A stretch of DNA of 64,000 nucleotides, taken from assembly GCF_022458895.1 (NCBI RefSeq), contig NZ_JAINFL010000015.1, positions 62,001 to 126,000 on the forward strand. Reading direction: 5' to 3'. The stretch comes from Roseihalotalea indica (GTDB lineage Bacteria; Bacteroidota; Bacteroidia; Cytophagales; Cyclobacteriaceae). Each line of letters begins with the position of its first letter. Position 1 is the first letter of the stretch. Positions 1 to 8,204 of the stretch are shown in pieces. A model generated the notes under the pieces. It was not told where the DNA came from. It did no database searches and saw nothing but the letters and a program-made list of their open reading frames with translations. A program made the translations under genes and the position numbers.

Positions 1-1
1 A

Positions 2-1804
2 GGCTACGCGATCTGGGTGGCGAACAACCATAATTCGGTAGGCCGCTTCTACGAAACCTTCGGCAACGCCGGAGCTACTACCTACCTGCGCGACATCTCC
101 GAGCAAAAATACGCCGGTGACCTGGTGACCAGCCGGGAATGGTACCGTCCTGATCCGGCCACCGGAAAAGTACTTTGGTCTTCCCGGAACAACGTCAATT
201 ACATGGAAGCGGCAGTGATTGGTGCTTTGACGTATGCGGCTAACAATGGTACCCAGATGTTGCAAAACTTCTATCAGAAGGGAGTGAACAGTATCCAAAA
301 AGGTAAGGAAGAAACGCCTAAGCTGTTCTCCATTCCTAAAGATCAGCACGACCCGGCCATGACCGCCTATCTGGTGAATCAGCTTCGAGCGCAGCAGATT
401 GAAGTGCACCGTGCCGAAAGCGGTGAAAATGAAGGCGACTACGTGGTGATGCTGGACCAGCCTTACCGGAACTTGGCTGTTTCTTTACTAACCAAACAGA
501 ATTATCCCGCCGAAGCTAAATTCCCCCCTTACGATGATATTGCCTGGACGCTGGGATTGCTCTATGGAGTGGATGTTAATGCTGAGGATACGGTCAAGTA
601 CTCGTCATCGGACCTGAAACTGGTAGAAGAAGATGTAACCTATACGGGTACGCTGGAAGGCGAAGGCAACACTTACATGCTGGATTATCAGGCGCAAAAC
701 ACCGTGTTACCGGCTATGTACTGGCTTAAATCACAGAATAAAAAGGCTAGCATGGTGGTGCTGGATACGGCCAGCGTACTGGAAGGAGACACCCTCGCTG
801 CCGGAGCCATCCTCTTCCAGGGCATGACAGCGCAGCAAGCCCAATCGTTAAATACAGATTTCGGATTAGATTTACGAGCAACCGGCACGGCACCGTCGGT
901 AGAAAAACAGCACGAAGTCAGCCTGCCCCGGGTGGCTATTTACCATACCTGGTTCAGCACGCAGGATGAAGGCTGGTCGAGATATACTTTTGAGCAACGC
1001 GGCATTCCCTACACAAATATTGATAAGGATGACCTGAAAGCAGGAGGTTTACGCAAGAAGTTTGATGTCATTCTGATTCCTCGCATCCGGGGCGGAGCCA
1101 GCGATTTTATTCAGGGTATTGAGTCAAAATTTGGCCCCATGCCTTTCACCAAAACCGATGAGTTCCCCTCCCATGGCGCACCCGATGCTACTGAAGACAT
1201 GACCGGCGGACCGGGATTTGCCGGAATGGCCGAGCTAAAGAAGTTTACCGAAGAGGGCGGGGTGCTGGTCACGCTGGATAATTCCACCACGCCTATCGCC
1301 GAATCCGGTATCGCCCGGGAACTGGAACCGTACTCCGCCAGCGGCCTCTTTCACCCCGGCTCCGTCGTACAGGTCAAAGCCCGCCAGCCGAATAACCCCG
1401 TTCTTTACGGTTATCCGGAGTATTTCCATGTGTTCCGGGGTAACGGACCGCTGTTTCAGGTAGAAAAGTACAACCGGGATATGATGCTGCTGCAATACGG
1501 CACTAAACCACTTAAGGATGAGGAAGAGTTCAAAGGCGAGATTATGGGGATGCCCAAAGAAGAAGCTACCAGCGAGGAAACGGAAGAAAAAGAAAAGGAG
1601 AAGAAGGATATGCCCTATGTACTTTCCGGCATGGTAAGAAATGAAAATACCATCATTGGACAGGGTAGTATTTTCAAGGTACCCGTCGGCTCAGGCTGCG
1701 TCATCGCTTTTACGTTTGACCCCTTGCACCGCTACCTCAATCACCATGATGCTCCGTTGGTGTGGAATGTGTTGATGAACTGGGATCATTTGAGTGCTGA
1801 GTAA
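2..1804 (+). CDS. M14-family metallopeptidase, 3' part (5' end outside window)
   Basis: The frame is open across the left edge and 600 residues are visible, so the start and most of the zinc carboxypeptidase core lie outside. The first visible residues (NNHNSVGRFYETFGN) match the end of the catalytic domain of the large Bacteroidota M14 peptidases. From about visible residue 300 (RVAIYHTW, DEGWSRYTFEQ) there is an alpha/beta domain like the class I glutamine-amidotransferase-like module that follows the peptidase domain in this family. A Glu/Lys-rich linker lies near visible residue 520. The protein is probably exported and cleaves peptides, but signal peptide and zinc ligands cannot be checked here. 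A GTG at position 17 is in frame but falls inside the conserved domain and is not a credible start. Confidence 0.85.
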   Translation, partial: GYAIWVANNHNSVGRFYETFGNAGATTYLRDISEQKYAGDLVTSREWYRPDPATGKVLWSSRNNVNYMEAAVIGALTYAANNGTQMLQNFYQKGVNSIQKGKEETPKLFSIPKDQHDPAMTAYLVNQLRAQQIEVHRAESGENEGDYVVMLDQPYRNLAVSLLTKQNYPAEAKFPPYDDIAWTLGLLYGVDVNAEDTVKYSSSDLKLVEEDVTYTGTLEGEGNTYMLDYQAQNTVLPAMYWLKSQNKKASMVVLDTASVLEGDTLAAGAILFQGMTAQQAQSLNTDFGLDLRATGTAPSVEKQHEVSLPRVAIYHTWFSTQDEGWSRYTFEQRGIPYTNIDKDDLKAGGLRKKFDVILIPRIRGGASDFIQGIESKFGPMPFTKTDEFPSHGAPDATEDMTGGPGFAGMAELKKFTEEGGVLVTLDNSTTPIAESGIARELEPYSASGLFHPGSVVQVKARQPNNPVLYGYPEYFHVFRGNGPLFQVEKYNRDMMLLQYGTKPLKDEEEFKGEIMGMPKEEATSEETEEKEKEKKDMPYVLSGMVRNENTIIGQGSIFKVPVGSGCVIAFTFDPLHRYLNHHDAPLVWNVLMNWDHLSAE

Positions 1805-1822
1805 ATACTTTTTAGATAGAAG

Positions 1823-1863
1823 GGAAGATTACCAACGTTCAATCTGGTAATCTTTCCTTTTTT
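1823..1863 (+). terminator. Rho-independent terminator after M14 gene
   Basis: The arms GGAAGATTACCA (1823-1834) and TGGTAATCTTTCC (1845-1857) pair with one bulged T and are followed by six T. The hairpin sits 19 bases after the M14 stop codon. Confidence 0.85.
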
Positions 1864-1880
1864 ACAAAATACCTATCCCT

Positions 1881-1963
1881 CGCGCGCGTTTGTAACGCGT
1901 GCATTTTCGGAAAGTATGATATGTAAAGAGCAGAAGTCACGCGTTGAAAACGCGCGCCAGATA
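1881..1963. repeat. GCGCGCCAGA-type inverted repeat, copy 1 (two arms)
   Basis: The left arm (about 1881-1902, CGCGCGTTTGTAACGCGTG) is the inverse of the right arm (about 1936-1963, CACGCGTTGAAAACGCGCGC). The right arm resembles a single arm at 7011-7042; both end in CGCGCCAGATA. Each copy lies just past the stop codon of a MarR-GNAT gene. Confidence 0.7.
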
Positions 1964-1992
1964 ATCTCTCGAAAAATCCCTATTGCTATTAA

Positions 1993-2985
1993 CTACACCG
2001 CCAAACTCTCCTGAGACGCCACATCTCTTTCCATCTTAACATTGGACCGGGTGTACTTTGCTGCCTGCGCATCGAGTGGTACGTGTTGAAAGCCAAGTTT
2101 TTCGTACAAGTGAAGGGCAGGTTTTAGAATCTTATTGGAATAAAGCTTTACTTTTTTGGCACCTAGCTCCTGGGCTTTGGCAAGTGCCGCTTGTCCCAAT
2201 TGTAAGCCTACTCCGTTTCCCCGAGCCTTCTCACTGACGCACATTTTGGATAGTTCGTACAGTTCATCATCTACTTTGATCAATGCGCTGGTGCCTACGG
2301 GTTCTCCATCCAGTAAGGCGATCAGAATGGCTCCGCCGGTATCTACGATATACTCCTGCGGGTGGTCCAGTGCTTCGTAATCTCCGGCTTCCATAGTGAA
2401 CCATCGGCTGACCCAGGCTACATTTAAGTCTCTGAATGCCTGGCGGTATTTGGTATTATCGTACGCTACGATTTGCACGGGAGATAATCTTTGTTCTCTT
2501 TGCTGGCGTTGCCGTTCTACCCGGTGAAACATGTTTTGGTGGGTCATTACATTCTCTACGGCTTCAATATCCTGCAAAAGATTGCATCCGGCTTCCTGCA
2601 TGATTCGCTCCACCGATAGTCGAATATCGCCCCACACATCGGTGAGTTCGGGTAGCATCCCCTTTCCGGCTTCAGTCAGTTGAATCAGGCGCCGACGGGA
2701 ATCTTCCGGGTCTTTTTGGGAAATAGCCACACCTTTTTTGATCATGGCATTGGTAATCTGAATGACTGAGGGGTGCGCCAGTCCCAACGTTTGGCTGATG
2801 TCGGTGATGGCCCAGGGTTTACCGTCCTGCAAAAGAGAAAAGACCGGTAGCCAGCTTGGCTCAAAGGGTATCTGCCGATGCTGGTAGATATTGCTGACCT
2901 GATACATCATCTGGTCGCTAAGGCGCTTTAGTCGGCTACCCAAACTGAGCAACCCTAACTCTGAAAAAACATCTTGCGCTTCCAT
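1993..2985 (-). CDS. MarR-type regulator fused to GNAT acetyltransferase (paralogue 1)
   Basis: This 330-residue protein has two domains. An N-terminal MarR winged helix (about residues 15-145) includes the DNA-recognition stretch LGLAHPSVIQITNAMIKKG. A C-terminal GNAT acyltransferase (about 170-320) carries the acetyl-CoA loop RGNGVGLQLGQ. Such fusions are known in Bacteroidota; the GNAT part probably acetylates a small molecule or protein, and the substrate is unknown. It shares layout and many motifs with the 318-residue protein at 7065-8021. A perfect palindrome lies 15 bases upstream of the start codon, which suggests self-regulation. The gene is a single unit, followed by the inverted repeat at 1881-1963. 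The start is the first Met of the MarR domain. Confidence 0.88.
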   Translation of the reverse strand: MEAQDVFSELGLLSLGSRLKRLSDQMMYQVSNIYQHRQIPFEPSWLPVFSLLQDGKPWAITDISQTLGLAHPSVIQITNAMIKKGVAISQKDPEDSRRRLIQLTEAGKGMLPELTDVWGDIRLSVERIMQEAGCNLLQDIEAVENVMTHQNMFHRVERQRQQREQRLSPVQIVAYDNTKYRQAFRDLNVAWVSRWFTMEAGDYEALDHPQEYIVDTGGAILIALLDGEPVGTSALIKVDDELYELSKMCVSEKARGNGVGLQLGQAALAKAQELGAKKVKLYSNKILKPALHLYEKLGFQHVPLDAQAAKYTRSNVKMERDVASQESLAV

Positions 2986-2996
2986 AATTATACTAT

Positions 2997-3016
2997 TTGC
3001 GTAGGTACCTACGTAA
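2997..3016. promoter_or_regulatory. Palindromic operator candidate upstream of MarR-GNAT 1
   Basis: TTGCGTAGGTACCTACGTAA is a 20-base palindrome with one mismatched pair; its 14-base core (3000-3013) is perfect. It lies immediately upstream of the start codon at 2985. The half-site ATTTRCGTA is shared with the sequence before the paralogous gene (8032-8055), which supports binding by a MarR protein. The role is inferred from position and symmetry only. Confidence 0.55.
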
Positions 3017-3053
3017 TTACGAAATTCCCTGATTTATAGTTAGCTCGTTCGGT

Positions 3054-4520
3054 CTATTTTTTAGCTGAAATTTTTTCAACACCTTCCTGAAATATATTCA
3101 TGCCCTGAGTCATTTCCTCGGGAGTCAGTGAAGCGAACCCTAAACGGATTCCCCGATAAGCCTGCCAGTGATCCACCCCTTCCAGTGAGACTCCCCGACT
3201 GGCGGTATAATCGGCCAGTGCCAAGACATCAAGCTCCGGGGCACAGCGCACCCAGGTAGCCATTCCTCCTTCCGGTTCTTTGAATGATAACACGTCGCTC
3301 AAATGTTCTCGTAGATACTGGCTCAATGCATCTCGCCGCTCCCGGTATATGCGTAGCGACTTTTTCAGATGCCGCTGCAATTCTCCCTCCTCAATCCAGT
3401 GGGCCAGCGCCCGCTCCAGCACCGGATCGCCCTGCCGGTCTACCAGCCGACGGTAAGGAGTCAGTGCCTGAATAACGTTGGTAGGCGCGGCCAGATACCC
3501 GACCCGGATGGACGGGGCGATGCATTTGGTAAAGGAACCTAGATAGACCACGCATCCCTGCGTGTCCAGACTAGCGAGCGGCAGCATTGGGTTACTGGCG
3601 TAGTGAAAATCATAGTCGTAGTCATCTTCCACGATCAGAAAGCGGTACTGTTGAGCCAATGCCAGCAGCTTCATCCGGCGGTCAATGCTGAGCGTGACGG
3701 TGGTTGGGTAGTAATGGTGGGAAGTAATGTACAGTGCCCGCACGGGTTGACGACGGCATAGTTCTTCTACCGCATCAATCACCAACCCCTGTTCATCTAC
3801 CGGCACCGCTTGCCGCACTCCCTGGCAAATGTCAATGACGCGGTTTGCCTCCGGGTAGTTCACCTCCCCAACAATGACAGTATCTCCGGGCCGTAGTAAG
3901 GTTTTGAAGGTCAGGAAAATACCCATCTGACTGCCCCGGGTAATAAGTAGTTGCTCGGGTTGGCACACCACGCCCCGCGTATTGCGTAGGTACTCTGCCA
4001 GCACTTCCCGCAGGTGTGGATCACCCTGTTCGTCCTGGTACCGCAGGGAGGCGGGCGCTTCGGCTACCCGTCGGCACCAGCGGTATAAGTCAGCCGTAGG
4101 GGCCAGACGCACATCCGGTGAGCCATCGGTGATGCGGACGGATGTTTTGTGTTTGGGAGAAGTAATTGGCAGCACCGATTCTACGGGAAAGCGAGCTTTG
4201 GCTGGCAAACGCACCTGCCCAGAAGCTTTTTCTACGGCTTGCGGGCGCAGTTTGGGAAGGGTCTGAGAAACGAAGGTGCCCTTGGATGGGATAACCTCCA
4301 GCCAGCCCTGGGCCATTAATTCATCGTAGGCAATGACCAGAGTTTTGCGGTTAATTTCCAGCAAATCGGCCAGATAGCGGGTACCCGGCATTTTGTAGCC
4401 CGGTGCCAATCGCCCTGACACGATTTCTCGCACCAGTGCATCTACAATTTGCAGGTACAGCGACTGAGAATTTTCTTTATTCAGCGGAATGCTGGTTTTC
4501 CAGGGATATAACTGGCCCAT
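3054..4520 (-). CDS. MocR/PdxR-type GntR regulator with aminotransferase domain
   Basis: This 488-residue regulator starts with a GntR winged helix (about residues 12-80; GYKMPGTRYLADLLEINRKT) and continues with a fold-type I aminotransferase domain (about 115-480). The PLP-binding lysine sits in LGSFTKCIAP (Lys332), and ITSHHYYP and VEDDYDYDF are typical MocR motifs. Family members sense PLP or aminated compounds and usually control a divergent gene. Here the divergent neighbours are a DUF1272 protein and a flavin-binding PNPOx-like protein, starting only about 80 bases away, so they are the likely targets. Length is normal for the family. Control of vitamin B6 metabolism is possible but not shown. 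Confidence 0.9.
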   Translation of the reverse strand: MGQLYPWKTSIPLNKENSQSLYLQIVDALVREIVSGRLAPGYKMPGTRYLADLLEINRKTLVIAYDELMAQGWLEVIPSKGTFVSQTLPKLRPQAVEKASGQVRLPAKARFPVESVLPITSPKHKTSVRITDGSPDVRLAPTADLYRWCRRVAEAPASLRYQDEQGDPHLREVLAEYLRNTRGVVCQPEQLLITRGSQMGIFLTFKTLLRPGDTVIVGEVNYPEANRVIDICQGVRQAVPVDEQGLVIDAVEELCRRQPVRALYITSHHYYPTTVTLSIDRRMKLLALAQQYRFLIVEDDYDYDFHYASNPMLPLASLDTQGCVVYLGSFTKCIAPSIRVGYLAAPTNVIQALTPYRRLVDRQGDPVLERALAHWIEEGELQRHLKKSLRIYRERRDALSQYLREHLSDVLSFKEPEGGMATWVRCAPELDVLALADYTASRGVSLEGVDHWQAYRGIRLGFASLTPEEMTQGMNIFQEGVEKISAKK

Positions 4521-4599
4521 CGAAGTAATAAAAACCGGAGTAGATAAGGGGTCCTGTAAAGGTATAGCTTTGCTTCAGAAAATCAAACGAAGAAAAACG

Positions 4600-4890
4600 A
4601 TGCTGGCCCTTCGACCTAACTGCGAACACTGCGGTAAAGATTTACCCTACAATGCCACCGATGCCATGATTTGCACCTACGAGTGCACCTTCTGCCAGGA
4701 GTGTGTGGAAACGGTATTGAAAAACGTATGCCCTAATTGTGGCGGTGGGTTTACTTCGCGACCTATCCGCCCGAAAAGGCAAATACAAAAACACCCCGCC
4801 TCTGATGTTAGGGTGCACAAACCAGTGAATAAAGAAACCCATGAAGCTTTACTGAACCAATATCAAAACATTCCCCCTGAATTACGCTAA
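4600..4890 (+). CDS. DUF1272 zinc-ribbon protein
   Basis: This 96-residue protein has three pairs of cysteines (CEHCGKDLP, CTYECTFCQEC, CPNCGGGF), the signature of the short DUF1272 family, whose members probably bind zinc. The conserved part begins MLALRPNCEHCG, which fixes the start at 4600. An in-frame upstream ATG at 4489 overlaps the start of the divergent MocR gene and is unlikely. The gene is 12 bases ahead of the flavin-binding gene and they probably form one transcript. Biochemical function of the family is unknown. Confidence 0.85.
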   Translation: MLALRPNCEHCGKDLPYNATDAMICTYECTFCQECVETVLKNVCPNCGGGFTSRPIRPKRQIQKHPASDVRVHKPVNKETHEALLNQYQNIPPELR

Positions 4891-4902
4891 TAAACCACTG
4901 CC

Positions 4903-5550
4903 ATGAATAACTTTCCTAAATCATCCCGCAATATCATCAAGCGCTCACCGAAACGTGGCCACTACGATCGGGAAACGGTATACCAGATTCTGGACGCTGG
5001 CTTCATCTGCCACGTTGGCTTCACCATTGGCGAGCAACCTTATGTGATTCCCAACGCTTATGGGCGCATCGGCGATACCCTTTACCTGCATGGTGCTATT
5101 GGCAACCGTATGCTGAATCAGTTAGAGAAAGGCATTCCGGTTTGTGTGACAGTGACCCACACCGATGGTATCGTACTGGCCCGTTCGGTGTTTCATCATA
5201 GCTTCAATTATCGCTCTGCCGTAGTTTTCGGTACCGCCCGACTGGTAGCCGAAGAGCAGAAAGAAGCAGCCCTGCTAGCCATTACCGAACAAATTATGAA
5301 AGGACGCTGGGACGAAGCCCGGACGCCTACTCCTGAGGAAATAAAGATTACTAAAGTGCTAGCAGTAGACATTGAGGAAGCCTCTGCCAAAGTGCGAACG
5401 GGTCCTCCTAAAGACGATGAAGCGGATTATAAATTGCCGATCTGGGCCGGAGTGCTACCGCTTCGGATGGTTGCCGGAGAGCCGGTTACTGACCCAGCGA
5501 TGAAGCAGACGTTATCATTACCCGATAGTGTGAGGAACGCAGTAAGCTAA
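4903..5550 (+). CDS. Pyridoxamine 5'-phosphate oxidase-like flavin-binding protein
   Basis: This 215-residue protein has the split-barrel FMN-binding fold of the PNPOx-like superfamily. Visible motifs are RGHYDRETVYQILDAGFICHVGF near the N-terminus, YVIPNAYGRIGDTLYLHGA, and HHSFNYRSAVVFG. Its closest described relatives are NimA-like and Bacillus-type putative flavin-nucleotide-binding proteins rather than the true PdxH, which lacks this N-terminal RGHYD motif. It lies in a probable two-gene unit with DUF1272, divergent from a MocR regulator. Together these suggest an enzyme acting on a B6 vitamer or another small nitrogen compound, but the substrate is not evident. Confidence 0.85.
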   Translation: MNNFPKSSRNIIKRSPKRGHYDRETVYQILDAGFICHVGFTIGEQPYVIPNAYGRIGDTLYLHGAIGNRMLNQLEKGIPVCVTVTHTDGIVLARSVFHHSFNYRSAVVFGTARLVAEEQKEAALLAITEQIMKGRWDEARTPTPEEIKITKVLAVDIEEASAKVRTGPPKDDEADYKLPIWAGVLPLRMVAGEPVTDPAMKQTLSLPDSVRNAVS

Positions 5551-5666
5551 GAAAAAGTAGCGGGGAGGTTGAATTCCTAAAAAATCGGCTTGTTATACGA
5601 CTAAATACGAAGGGTAGTGTATATTACCCTTTCAATAATTGATCGTCGTATACCTTGCTCAGATTT

Positions 5667-6992
5667 ATGAAAGATACTGCACTCCTACTTTTATCCCTGT
5701 TTTTTACCACAACTTTACTGGCGCAGAATGACCTGGATGCTCAGGTTCAACAGTTCGCCGATCAGGAGTATCCGGTACTGGACACCTTGTATAAGTACCT
5801 ACATCAGCACCCTGAGCTTTCTTCTCAGGAAGAACAGACTTCAGCATTGATCGCCAATGAACTCCGAAGCCTGGGTTTTGAGGTACAGGAAAAAATAGGG
5901 ATGCATAACCTGGCGGGAGTGCTAAAAAACGGCGAAGGCCCTACCCTGCTCATCCGTACCGATATGGATGCGTTACCTCAAACCGAGAAAACAGGTGTTC
6001 CTTATGCCAGCACAGCCACCGGTACCAACCCGGCAGGAGAAACGGTGGGAGTGATGCATGCCTGCGGACACGACATCCACATGACCGTCTTCATTGGTAC
6101 AGCCCAGACGATGGTGGAAATGAAAAACCAGTGGAGCGGTACGCTGGTGATGGTGGCCCAGTCGGCCGAAGAAACGGGTTTTGGCGCAGATGCGCTATTT
6201 AAAGCTAATCTGTACGATAAAATTCCGGTGCCCGACTACGCCATTGCTTTGCACGACAATGCTTCTCTACCGGCCGGAACGGTGGGCTACCGGGCCGGAC
6301 CATTTATGGCGAGTGTGGATATGGTGGACATTACAGTATACGGGGAAGGTGGACACGGCGCGGCTCCCCACACTACTAAAGACCCCATTGCGCTCTCGGC
6401 CCAATTGATTAATGCTTTCCAGACGATCGTCAGCCGGGAGATCAACCCCATCGACCCGGCAGTGGTGACGGTGGGCTCCATTCACGGAGGAACAGTATAC
6501 AACATCATTCCTGACGAGGTAAAGCTGCAACTGACCCTGCGCTCATACTCTCCCGAAGTGCGCGATCAGATTGTAGAGTCCCTGCACCGGATGACCCGAA
6601 GCATGGCCCAACTGGCCCGGCTGCCGGAAGAGAAATATCCCAAAATCAGCATCCGCGATCCTCAGACTCCGGCCACCATCAATGATGCAGAACTTACTAA
6701 CTGTTTGGTGACGGTGTTTAAAGAAACCCTGGGAGAAGAACATGTGGTGGAAACCCAGCCGAATATGGTCGGGGAAGATTTTAGTCGCTTTGGGATGCAG
6801 GATGAGAAAGTACCCATCTGCATGTTCTGGCTGGGCGCGGTAGACCCACAGAAAGTAAAAGAATCAGAACAAGGAGGCGCTAAATTGCCTTCTTTACATT
6901 CTCCTACCTATGCTCCGTTACCAGAGCCTACGATCAAAACGGGTATCCGGGCGATGAGTGCGGCGGCTTTGGAGTTGCTGGGTGGCAAATAA
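5667..6992 (+). CDS. Exported M20-family amidohydrolase (hippurate-hydrolase-like)
   Basis: A signal peptide (MKDTALLLLSLFFTTTLLAQ) precedes an M20D dipeptidase/aminoacylase domain in this 441-residue protein. Metal-ligand motifs are visible: IRTDMDALPQTEKTG, MHACGHDIHMT and QSAEETGFGA, with the lid domain at about residues 215-330. Relatives remove acyl groups from amino acids or split indole-amino-acid conjugates. The start at 5667 is chosen because it gives a clean signal peptide; a TTG four codons upstream is the alternative. The gene stands alone, between the PNPOx-like gene and the second MarR-GNAT gene. Confidence 0.9.
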   Translation: MKDTALLLLSLFFTTTLLAQNDLDAQVQQFADQEYPVLDTLYKYLHQHPELSSQEEQTSALIANELRSLGFEVQEKIGMHNLAGVLKNGEGPTLLIRTDMDALPQTEKTGVPYASTATGTNPAGETVGVMHACGHDIHMTVFIGTAQTMVEMKNQWSGTLVMVAQSAEETGFGADALFKANLYDKIPVPDYAIALHDNASLPAGTVGYRAGPFMASVDMVDITVYGEGGHGAAPHTTKDPIALSAQLINAFQTIVSREINPIDPAVVTVGSIHGGTVYNIIPDEVKLQLTLRSYSPEVRDQIVESLHRMTRSMAQLARLPEEKYPKISIRDPQTPATINDAELTNCLVTVFKETLGEEHVVETQPNMVGEDFSRFGMQDEKVPICMFWLGAVDPQKVKESEQGGAKLPSLHSPTYAPLPEPTIKTGIRAMSAAALELLGGK

Positions 6993-7010
6993 GTTTATTT
7001 GAAGAATGAA

Positions 7011-7042
7011 GTAAGTCACGCATTGCAAATGCGCGCCAGATA
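7011..7042. repeat. GCGCGCCAGA-type repeat, copy 2 (single arm)
   Basis: GTCACGCATTGCAAATGCGC followed by GCCAGATA resembles the right arm of the copy at 1936-1963. It contains a small internal palindrome (GCATTGCAAATGC) and lies 23 bases beyond the stop of the second MarR-GNAT gene. Confidence 0.65.
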
Positions 7043-7064
7043 GATGGTGCTAGGGCAATGTGCG

Positions 7065-8021
7065 TTAGCTTAGTTTTAGCTCCATTTGTATGTTGCAGCG
7101 CTGATAGGGGGTGGGACGGCCGCCTACCTTTTCAAAGCCTAGCTTTTGGTAAAGACTAATGGCGGGTTCCAGGCGCGTATTGCTTTCCAGGTATAGAGTT
7201 TTAGCTCCCAGTTCTTTTGCCCGGTTAATGATAGCCTGCCCCAGTAGCCAGCCAATACCTTTGCCCCGGGCGCTGGGCGAGACCGCCATCTTGGCTAGTT
7301 CAAAATCATAAGTTGGGTCAGCCATTGGAATCAGGGCGCAGACACCTACTACCTCTTCTTTGTATAGCGCCACCAGTATGATGCCGCCTTTGTCCAGGAT
7401 ATACTCATTTGGGTGATCCAGCGCCTGGTAATCGGCTTCTTCCATCTTAAAATAGGTACTAATCCACTCTTCATTTAATTGCCGGAATGCCGACTGATGC
7501 TCCGGCAGATAGGACACTATTTTTACCTTATTGGCTTCTTTCAACTTCTTCTGCTCCAGCACCCGAGCAAATAATGACTTCTGGTCAAGCAGATACTCAA
7601 ATTCATCCATAGCATTCCAGAGATTGTGCTGCGTTTGTCCCATAATTTGATCAAGTGCATCAGTTACATCCTCGTATTGCTGGGTGATTTTTTGAGCTAG
7701 TTGCTTTCCTTGGGAGGTAAGCTCAATGAGATTCTTCCGCTTATCGTTTCGATCTTTTTTCTCATTCACAATTCCTTCCTTCGCCATCTCCCGGATGATT
7801 CTCACTACCGAAGGATGCGAATGCCCAATCTCTTTGGCTATGTCGGTTACGGCCTGTGAACTGGAAAGTGTAAGGGTATAAAACACCGGAAACCACTTCG
7901 GCTTAAGCCCAACATCGTATAGAGCATAAATCTGCATTGACTCTTCGGTAATGCGGTCACTAAGCATTCTCAAGCGGCTTCCTAAAGCCATTTTCCCAGT
8001 TTTCTCAAAGAATGAAAGCAT
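7065..8021 (-). CDS. MarR-type regulator fused to GNAT acetyltransferase (paralogue 2)
   Basis: This 318-residue protein has the same architecture as the protein at 1993-2985. The MarR winged helix covers about residues 15-145 (IGHSHPSVVRIIREMAKEGI) and the GNAT domain about 165-315 (acetyl-CoA loop RGKGIGWLLGQA). Shared stretches include ALDHP(N/Q)EYI and the beginning of the GNAT substrate region, so the two are paralogues that have diverged well below identity. An imperfect palindrome, ATTTACGTAATTGATTACAT, starts 11 bases before the gene and is probably its operator. The acetylation substrate is unknown. Confidence 0.88.
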   Translation of the reverse strand: MLSFFEKTGKMALGSRLRMLSDRITEESMQIYALYDVGLKPKWFPVFYTLTLSSSQAVTDIAKEIGHSHPSVVRIIREMAKEGIVNEKKDRNDKRKNLIELTSQGKQLAQKITQQYEDVTDALDQIMGQTQHNLWNAMDEFEYLLDQKSLFARVLEQKKLKEANKVKIVSYLPEHQSAFRQLNEEWISTYFKMEEADYQALDHPNEYILDKGGIILVALYKEEVVGVCALIPMADPTYDFELAKMAVSPSARGKGIGWLLGQAIINRAKELGAKTLYLESNTRLEPAISLYQKLGFEKVGGRPTPYQRCNIQMELKLS

Positions 8022-8031
8022 ATTAGTTACT

Positions 8032-8055
8032 ATTTACGTAATTGATTACATAAAT
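8032..8055. promoter_or_regulatory. Palindromic operator candidate upstream of MarR-GNAT 2
   Basis: Arms ATTTACGTAAT and ATTACATAAAT around a two-base centre match at 10 of 11 positions. The site lies 11 bases upstream of the MarR-GNAT start and shares ATTTRCGTA with the site at 2997-3016. Inferred autoregulatory operator. Confidence 0.55.
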
Positions 8056-8204
8056 AATCACTTTTAATAACATTTTCAAGTATTGTCAATACATTTTAGG
8101 TTTTTGGCTCTGACTCCAGACTGGTATGGTTATGTACTAAGTTGAGGAAATTGGGGGTAATTGCATGAGTGTATAATTCACTCACGTTTCTGATTCTATG
8201 TTGT

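Noticed and set aside
4489..4599. Longer start for the DUF1272 protein
   Set aside because: The added 37 residues are not conserved in the family and the extension overlaps the divergent MocR gene start.
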